A DNA stretch of 10,707 nt, taken from contig JBNGDJ010000086.1 in assembly GCA_049974825.1 (NCBI GenBank), positions 1 to 10,707 of the forward strand. The letters run 5' to 3'. This DNA comes from JBKHDT01 sp049974825. GTDB taxonomy: Bacteria > Pseudomonadota > Gammaproteobacteria > Halothiobacillales > Halothiobacillaceae. The notes beneath the pieces are model-generated. The model saw only the letters and a list, made by a program, of their open reading frames with translations, did no database searches and was not told the origin of the DNA. Made by a program: the position numbers and the translations under genes. Positions 6,223-10,707 of this stretch are shown here, piece after piece (position 1 is the stretch's first letter; every line of letters begins with the position of its first letter).

Positions 6223-6289
6223 GTTTGGGCCGACCGACCTCACTTTTCACAACCCATCGCAACAAACAATCACACGGAGTTTCCGACCC

Positions 6290-6781
6290 ATGGCCGAACA
6301 GACCCCCGAAAACAATGCCGCTACCGGCGAGAGCAAGCAGTTCGCTATCCAGAAGATCTACCTGAAGGATTGCTCGTTCGAATCACCCAACTCGCCGAAG
6401 TCCTTCACCCTGAAAGAGTGGAACCCCGCCATCAACGTGCAGGTCGGCAATGCTGCCGGCGGCCTGGGGGAAAACCAGTACGAAGTAGCCCTGACCATCA
6501 CCGTGACGGCTTCGCAGGACGAGGAGACCCTGTACTTGGCCGAAGTGCAGTACGCGGGAATTTTCGCCATCACGGGCTTTGAGCGGCCCGAGCTTGAGCA
6601 CATGCTGGGCGCCTACTGCCCGAACATGCTTCTGCCCTATGTTCGTGAGACCGTGGCAGACCTGATCGTCAAGGGCGGCTTCCCGCAGTATCTTCTGCAG
6701 CCGATCAACTTCGACGCGCTACTCGCACAGCATCGCCAGCAACAGGCGGCGCAGGGCGAGGCACCGGCCACGCCCCAGTAA
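6290..6781 (+). CDS. secB: Protein-export chaperone SecB
   Basis: The 163-residue product is SecB, the cytoplasmic tetrameric chaperone that holds precursor proteins unfolded and hands them to SecA for export. Diagnostic stretches are QKIYLKDCSFESPNSP (about 21-36), EVQYAGIFAITGF (about 85-97), GAYCPNMLLPYVRE (107-120) and PINFDALL (138-145). Length fits the proteobacterial family, and the tail is Gln/Ala-rich as usual. I chose the start at 6290 because CGGAG lies about 10 bp upstream and the protein then begins like other SecB proteins. A longer frame from a TTG at 6203 begins inside repeat R5 and is unlikely. The stop is 3 bp before gpsA, the same pairing as in E. coli and Pseudomonas. Confidence 0.97.
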   Translation: MAEQTPENNAATGESKQFAIQKIYLKDCSFESPNSPKSFTLKEWNPAINVQVGNAAGGLGENQYEVALTITVTASQDEETLYLAEVQYAGIFAITGFERPELEHMLGAYCPNMLLPYVRETVADLIVKGGFPQYLLQPINFDALLAQHRQQQAAQGEAPATPQ

Positions 6782-6784
6782 GAC

Positions 6785-7789
6785 ATGGCCATGCAGCCCA
6801 AGACCGTCGTCGTCGGGGCCGGCTCTTGGGGCACTGCGCTTGCCATGCGCATTGCCCGTGACGGCACGCCCGTCTGCCTGGTGGGCCGTGAGCCCCGGGT
6901 CATGGAGGAAATGGCGGCCCGGCGCGAGAACGCCCGCTACCTGCCGGGCCACCCGCTTGGACCATCCATAGATCCCACCACCGAACTCGAGCGGGCGGTG
7001 GACGGCGCGGATCAGATCTGGCTGGTGCTGCCAACCAGTGCCATCGCGCCGTTTCTGGATCGCTGGGGACCAGTCCTGCCGCCGCAGGCCGGTTACGTCT
7101 CCGCCAGCAAGGGCTTTGAGCACGGAACTGGACGGCGCATCAGCGAAATGATTGCCGAGGCCCTGCCCGAGTCGAAGTTCGCCGTACTGTCCGGCCCCTC
7201 CTTCGCGGCGGAAGTTGCGCGGGGGGTGCCGAGCGCCGTTGCGGTGGCCAGCCGCGACCTGGAGTTCGCGCACGCCGTGGCCGACCGGGTACACGGGCAT
7301 CGCTTTCGTGCCTACACCACCGAGGACGTATTGGGCGTGGAGCTTGGGGGCAGCCTGAAAAACGTGCTGGCCATTGCGGCCGGTGTCTCGGACGGCTTCG
7401 GTTACGGGGCCAATGCGCGCGCCGCGCTGATTACCCGTGGACTGGCAGAGATCATGCGGCTGGGTGATGCCCTGGGCGCAGAACGACAAACCCTGATGGG
7501 GATGGCCGGCATGGGGGATCTGGTACTGACCTGCACGGATGACCAGTCCCGCAATCGGCGCCTGGGTCTGCTGCTGGCCGAGGGGCTGTCACCGGATGCA
7601 GCCTGCGCCCGGATCGGACAGACGGTGGAAGGCATTCACGCCGCGGCCGAAGCCGGGCGACTGGCTGACCGCCACGGTGTGGACATGCCAATTTCCCGGG
7701 CTGTCCAGCAGGTCCTTTTCAACGGGCTGCCCGCCCGCCGGGCAGTTGAGGCATTGCTGGACCGCGACCAGCGCGACGAGGGCGTCTGA
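6785..7789 (+). CDS. gpsA: NAD(P)-dependent glycerol-3-phosphate dehydrogenase
   Basis: The 334-residue enzyme reduces dihydroxyacetone phosphate to sn-glycerol-3-phosphate in the cytoplasm, supplying the backbone for phospholipids. The nucleotide-binding loop GAGSWGTALA is at 11-20. Conserved Lys109 (SASKG), GPSFAAEVA (137-145) and the catalytic Lys192 (GGSLKNVLAIAAG) are present, as are GMAGMGDLVLTC (about 239-250) and RNRRLG. Length is normal. The gap to secB is only 3 bp and the ribosome site is weak (AGTAAGA), so translation is probably coupled to secB. A second in-frame ATG at 6791 would give a product two residues shorter and slightly better spacing. It is the last gene of the plus-strand group; a structured inverted repeat follows at 7794-7860. 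Confidence 0.97.
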   Translation: MAMQPKTVVVGAGSWGTALAMRIARDGTPVCLVGREPRVMEEMAARRENARYLPGHPLGPSIDPTTELERAVDGADQIWLVLPTSAIAPFLDRWGPVLPPQAGYVSASKGFEHGTGRRISEMIAEALPESKFAVLSGPSFAAEVARGVPSAVAVASRDLEFAHAVADRVHGHRFRAYTTEDVLGVELGGSLKNVLAIAAGVSDGFGYGANARAALITRGLAEIMRLGDALGAERQTLMGMAGMGDLVLTCTDDQSRNRRLGLLLAEGLSPDAACARIGQTVEGIHAAAEAGRLADRHGVDMPISRAVQQVLFNGLPARRAVEALLDRDQRDEGV

Positions 7790-7793
7790 CCCC

Positions 7794-7860
7794 TTTTCCG
7801 GGCGCCTCGAAAAACCACTTCCCCTGGGTTCTTCGAGAGCCCTTCTGGACGCCCGGAAAA
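7794..7860. repeat. Nested inverted repeat after gpsA (possible bidirectional 3'-end structure)
   Basis: Outer arms TTTTCCGGGCG (7794-7804) and CGCCCGGAAAA (7850-7860) are a perfect 11-bp inverted repeat. Inside it, CTCGAA (7806-7811) pairs with TTCGAG (7832-7837), and AACC with GGTT further in. It starts 4 bp after the gpsA stop and lies between converging gpsA and ycgL. The A/T ends give an A-side and a T-side on either strand (TTTT after CCGG only once the stem closes), so it could work as a two-way terminator. It is not related to the large repeat family. Function is inference. Confidence 0.55.
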
Positions 7861-7938
7861 CGCTGCTTGACGCCCTCCGCGGCTTTGTGGCCCCGCCACC
7901 ACCCCGCAGCCAGCGCCATGTATATTGCAGGGCCTGGC

Positions 7939-8229
7939 TCAGACGCCGCCTCCAGCCTTGATACCCGCCTTGACGTTATCCCAGCTGGCCCAGTTGTCTT
8001 CGTCCGGCGGCAGCTGCACGTGATATCCCAGTGATTGCAGGTTGGCCCGTACCGACGCCACGTCCTCGCGCGCCAGCCTGCGATCGGGCGTCAGTTCCAG
8101 CTCCATCACCAACTCCACGCGCCCCATGCGCTCCATGATCGGGCCGGCCACGTCATCAAAGGCGTCTCTTTTCGCCAGGTACAGGTACAGCCCCTCGCGC
8201 CGGCTGCTTCGATAGATCCAGGTTTTCAT
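7939..8229 (-). CDS. ycgL: YcgL domain protein
   Basis: The 96-residue product matches the small YcgL family (DUF709), about 95-110 residues and common in gammaproteobacteria. Recognisable parts are WIYRSSRREGLYLYLAKRD (about 4-22), the middle block MERMGRVELVMELEL (about 32-46) and GYHVQLPPDEDN (about 68-79). No catalytic site, signal peptide or membrane segment is visible, so it is probably cytoplasmic. Its biochemical function is not established; in many genomes it lies near rnd or minD, which are not seen here. The start at 8229 has only a weak ribosome site (GTGAG). It is 155 bp downstream of fbp in the same direction, but the terminator at 8314-8333 suggests separate transcription. Confidence 0.92.
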   Translation of the reverse strand: MKTWIYRSSRREGLYLYLAKRDAFDDVAGPIMERMGRVELVMELELTPDRRLAREDVASVRANLQSLGYHVQLPPDEDNWASWDNVKAGIKAGGGV

Positions 8230-8313
8230 CGCTCACTTTTTTGGTCTGGTTGCACAATTCGAATGCCCGGACAGCCCGCCGGCATCCCTGCGAATCTGAC
8301 GGCCATACGAAAA

Positions 8314-8333
8314 GACCCCGCCTCGGCGGGGTC
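8314..8333 (-). terminator. Intrinsic terminator of fbp
   Basis: Reading the minus strand, GACCCCGCC and GGCGGGGTC form a 9-bp GC-rich stem with a two-base loop (or 8 bp with a four-base loop), followed directly by TTTT (8310-8313 complement). It lies about 50 bp beyond the fbp stop codon. The stem and T-run order fits termination of fbp and not of a plus-strand gene. Confidence 0.85.
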
Positions 8334-8384
8334 TCAGATTGACGGGCAAACCCATCTTCCGGATCGGAGCCCGGATCAGCAGCC

Positions 8385-9389
8385 TCAGCCTTCCTTGTGG
8401 TAGTCCCAGAGGCGCTGCACTTCGTTTTTCGAGCCCAGGATGACCGGGACACGCTGATGCAGCTTCTGAGGCTCCATTTCCAGAATCCGCTCAGGCCCGG
8501 TGATCGACAGGCCGCCTGCCTGCTCGACAATCATGGACATCGGATTGGCCTCGTACATCAGGCGCAGCTTGCCGCCCTTCTCCCGTGTCTTGCTGTCGAT
8601 CGGGTACATGAATACGCCACCGCGAGTCAGGATGCGATGCACTTCGGCCACCATGGAAGCGACCCAGCGCATGTTGAAGTCCCGGCCGCGCGGTCCTTCC
8701 TTGCCTTTCAGGCATTCATCGATGTAGCGCTGCACGGGCGCGTCCCAGAAGCGCTGGTTGGACATGTTGATGGCAAACTCGCTGGTGTCCTCGGCCAGAC
8801 GAATGTTCGGATGGGTGAGGATGAACTCGCCCAGTTCCCGGTCCAGAGTGAAGCCATTGACCCCGTCCCCAATGGTCAGCACGAGGATGGTGGACGGGCC
8901 ATAGGTGACGTAACCGGCAGCAACCTGCTCGGTGCCCGGCTTGAGGAAGTCTTCCTCGCCCGGATCGGCCTTGCCCTCCGGCGCGCGAAGGATCGAGAAG
9001 ATGGTGCCGACCGTGACATTCACGTCGATATTGGAAGAGCCGTCCAGCGGATCGTAGGTGCACAGGTACTTGCCGCGCGCCAGCTCCGCCGGGAGCTGGT
9101 ATACCTCGTCCATTTCCTCGGAGGCCAGTGCGGCCACCTGACCGCCCTCGGCCAGGATGCGGGTAAACTCGTCGTTGGAAATGATGTCGAGCTTTTTCTG
9201 GGTCTCGCCCTGAACGTTCTCGGTCTCGGCCGAACCGAGAATGCCGATCAGGTTGCCCTTGCCGACCTGCGAAGAGATCAGCTTGCAGGCCGAGGCGATG
9301 TCGCCCATCAGCAGCGTGAAGTCGGTGTCGATGCGGCCGGCGCGGACTTGCGCGGCCAGATACTGCGACAGACTGGGATTGCTGGACAT
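8385..9389 (-). CDS. fbp: Class I fructose-1,6-bisphosphatase
   Basis: The 334-residue enzyme removes the 1-phosphate of fructose-1,6-bisphosphate, a key gluconeogenic step in the cytoplasm (also used in the Calvin cycle where present). Metal-binding and catalytic parts are in place: ASEEMDE (about 89-95), YDPLDGSSNID (112-122), GYVTYGPSTIL (159-169) and the family signature GKLRLMYEANP (273-283) with Glu280. Length is close to E. coli Fbp. The start at 9389 has a good ribosome site, GGAG about 8 bp upstream; the open frame continues to 9608 but that extension shows no family similarity. A clear terminator follows at 8314-8333. No Calvin-cycle genes are visible nearby, so a plain gluconeogenic role is the simplest reading. 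Confidence 0.97.
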   Translation of the reverse strand: MSSNPSLSQYLAAQVRAGRIDTDFTLLMGDIASACKLISSQVGKGNLIGILGSAETENVQGETQKKLDIISNDEFTRILAEGGQVAALASEEMDEVYQLPAELARGKYLCTYDPLDGSSNIDVNVTVGTIFSILRAPEGKADPGEEDFLKPGTEQVAAGYVTYGPSTILVLTIGDGVNGFTLDRELGEFILTHPNIRLAEDTSEFAINMSNQRFWDAPVQRYIDECLKGKEGPRGRDFNMRWVASMVAEVHRILTRGGVFMYPIDSKTREKGGKLRLMYEANPMSMIVEQAGGLSITGPERILEMEPQKLHQRVPVILGSKNEVQRLWDYHKEG

Positions 9390-9699
9390 GTCATTGACTC
9401 CTTGGCGTGTCGTGCTTCGTGATATCAAAAATGGTTGTTTACCGGCCGCGCCGGTGCCCGCAGGCAAGTCGCTCCGCTCAGACGCGGCGACATCCACTCG
9501 GCATGTTACCGCAAATCCTGGCTTTGCGGGCATGCCCCGGCCGCGGGCCCGTCGCCCCCCTGCGAGGCCCGCCAGATCGGGGACCGGACAATCCACCGCA
9601 TCCGGCAAGGGGCCGGAATTACCCCGATCTTGCCCTGCTCAACGGATGACGGCTATCCTCTACCGTTATCAGAGGCATTTTCAGCCGTTGGCTGCCGAG
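9390..9699. other. Intergenic region upstream of fbp with small inverted repeats
   Basis: I see no gene here. It should hold the fbp promoter (minus strand) and part of the control region for the divergent PilZ gene. Visible structures are the 8-bp palindrome TGATATCA (9420-9427), a small inverted repeat ACCGGC (9441-9446) with GCCGGT (9450-9455), and a larger one at 9501-9535 in which CCGCAAA (9509-9515) pairs with TTTGCGG (9523-9529) and GCATG (9501-9505) with CATGC (9531-9535). The last recalls hairpin A of the large repeats (TGGCTTTG followed by GGGC) but is too short to assign. I could not pick out a convincing promoter. Confidence 0.5.
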
Positions 9700-9855
9700 G
9701 GGAAACTCTGCACAAATCCATCCATGGATTTGTGGGCTAACGCCAGCTTAACGCGCCAGCTGGTGGAGCCCGCGTTCAGACACGCCCGGGTCGATACATG
9801 CTCGGCCCGGGCTCCGCAATTCAATGGCTTGCGCCATCGAGCGGCAGGGCATCCG
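9700..9855 (+). repeat. Modular hairpin repeat, copy R6 (right end missing)
   Basis: The left end GGGAAACTCTGCACAAA matches R3. Hairpin A has 11-bp arms, CACAAATCCAT (9711-9721) and ATGGATTTGTG (9724-9734). Region B is longer than in R3. Hairpin C is 9784-9794 with 9802-9812, one mismatch. Module D (9814-9844) carries changes (GCCATCGAG) that break its lower stem. Similarity to R1 ends at about 9855 in module E; module F and the right inverted end are absent. It lies about 130 bp upstream of the PilZ gene. The remaining 9856-9985 holds no gene. Confidence 0.87.
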
Positions 9856-9985
9856 GCTCGCGCGGCGCCTTCGTGAACGGCAGGCAGGCACGTGCAGCTT
9901 TTATACGCGCGCCCGAGAGCCGACGGGGTCCAGCCTGCCAAGATCTGCGGCAGGGACCACAATCAGGGGAGTTCAGGACCGGACC

Positions 9986-10707
9986 ATGGGTCAGGACGAT
10001 GAAAACATCACGACCGTAAAGAGTCGCAGGATCATATCCAAGATCATGTCCCGCCATTTCGATGCGCGGGGCAAGTTTCGGCTGCTTGCCAAGGACGAGG
10101 CGGACGACGAGTATCAGGGCGAAACCCGCTTCGTGAAGCATGATGCGGATGACGGCCTGATCATGGTCGAGGCGCTCCCGGCGGTGACCGGGCGACATCT
10201 GGAGATGGCCGACAAAATCGAGGTGCGCGGGGTTCTCGATTCGCTGCTGACCTGGTTTCACACCGACAAGCTCAAGACTGTCCACGAAGGGAATGACCGA
10301 TACTACGTGATTCCCTATCCGGACGAGCTCTACCGGCTTCAGCGCCGCAACGCGTTCCGCATTCCGCTGCCGCGCAGCATGGCCTCCCAAGTGGAGGCCC
10401 GCATCGGCGAGGAAAGCACCCCGGTGCAGCGCGACATTCGCACGCGGATCTTCGACCTGTCCGCCACTGGTGCCGCCATTCTCGTCAGTCAGGACGATGC
10501 CGAATGGCTTGACGTGGGCACCCGTCTGTCCGGCGCCCGGCTCTATGTCGAGGGCCTGCTGGATATCGTGGTGACCATGGAGGTGCGCAACCATCGCCCG
10601 GGCATGAAGGACGACGAGGTATTGATCGGCGTGCACTTCGAAAGCCTGGGCGCCACCGAGGCCCACGCCCTGCAGCGTGCGGTCATGGAAATCCAGCGCA
10701 CCACGCT
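9986..10707 (+). CDS. YcgR-like flagellar brake protein with PilZ domain (3' end beyond window)
   Basis: The first 240 residues are present with no stop before the window edge; YcgR proteins are usually about 245-260 residues, so little is missing. An N-terminal YcgR-type domain (about 20-115) is followed by a C-terminal PilZ domain (about 117 onward). The cyclic-di-GMP binding motifs are intact: RNAFR at 121-125 (RxxxR) and DLSATG at 157-162 (DxSxxG). By family knowledge it binds cyclic di-GMP and slows the flagellar motor. No signal peptide or membrane segment is visible. The start at 9986 has AGGA (9975-9978) 7 bp upstream. It diverges from fbp across a 596-bp gap containing repeat R6; no flagellar gene is visible in the window. 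Confidence 0.9.
   Translation, partial: MGQDDENITTVKSRRIISKIMSRHFDARGKFRLLAKDEADDEYQGETRFVKHDADDGLIMVEALPAVTGRHLEMADKIEVRGVLDSLLTWFHTDKLKTVHEGNDRYYVIPYPDELYRLQRRNAFRIPLPRSMASQVEARIGEESTPVQRDIRTRIFDLSATGAAILVSQDDAEWLDVGTRLSGARLYVEGLLDIVVTMEVRNHRPGMKDDEVLIGVHFESLGATEAHALQRAVMEIQRTT

Noticed and set aside
6203..6289. Upstream extension of secB from a TTG at 6203.
   Set aside because: It begins in repeat R5, adds residues not found in SecB, and the ATG at 6290 has a ribosome site and the normal SecB N-terminus.
8397..9422. 341-codon plus-strand open frame opposite fbp.
   Set aside because: Fbp motifs on the minus strand explain the region; the opposite product has no recognisable domain.
9390..9608. 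Upstream extension of fbp.
   Set aside because: The extension shows no Fbp similarity and the ATG at 9389 has a good GGAG site and gives the family length.
1..9855. CRISPR array.
   Set aside because: The repeats are few, kilobases apart, in both orientations and internally palindromic, with no regular spacers or cas genes.
9821..10666. 281-codon minus-strand open frame opposite the PilZ gene.
   Set aside because: The plus strand encodes clear YcgR/PilZ motifs over this stretch; the opposite frame is a long shadow typical of high-GC DNA.

Overview
This 10.7 kb window is a high-GC bacterial chromosome segment that looks gammaproteobacterial. SecB, a YibN-type rhodanese, EnvC, a YcgL protein, class I fructose-1,6-bisphosphatase and a YcgR-type PilZ protein all occur together. 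The gene order matches the known yibN/grx/secB/gpsA and envC/ctpA neighbourhoods of Escherichia and Pseudomonas. I cannot name the genus from sequence alone. No phage, transposase, CRISPR or rRNA/tRNA gene is visible.

Layout. On the minus strand (117-3943), read right to left, lie envC (LytM-type amidase activator), a CtpA-like S41 protease and a YajL/DJ-1-family protein. On the plus strand (4162-7789) lie an ArsR-family regulator with a SqrR/BigR/YgaV-like cysteine pair, a two-helix DUF2892 protein, a membrane-anchored rhodanese, a zinc-finger thioredoxin (TrxC type), secB and gpsA. Back on the minus strand (7939-9389) are ycgL and fbp, with a clear intrinsic terminator after fbp. From 9986 to the right edge is an incomplete YcgR-like flagellar brake protein on the plus strand.

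Functional themes. EnvC and CtpA act in cell-wall turnover in the periplasm. The ArsR, DUF2892, rhodanese and TrxC genes form a sulfur/thiol-redox group resembling a split version of the E. coli ygaV-ygaP pair. SecB (export chaperone) and GpsA (phospholipid precursor synthesis) complete the conserved core. The gpmI gene, which often sits beside envC, is absent here.

The most unusual content is non-coding. A family of interspersed, modular, hairpin-rich repeats occupies most of the larger intergenic gaps: 1-95, 691-899, 2391-2565, 4491-4536, 6056-6222 and 9700-9855. Full copies are about 165-210 bp. They have related inverted ends (GGGAA..CTCTGCACAAA and its complement) and consist of a string of up to six hairpins that copies gain or lose as units. 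One copy is reduced to a perfect 46-bp palindrome touching the arsR stop codon. Compensatory base changes between copies suggest that the folded structure matters. No mobilising enzyme is encoded here.
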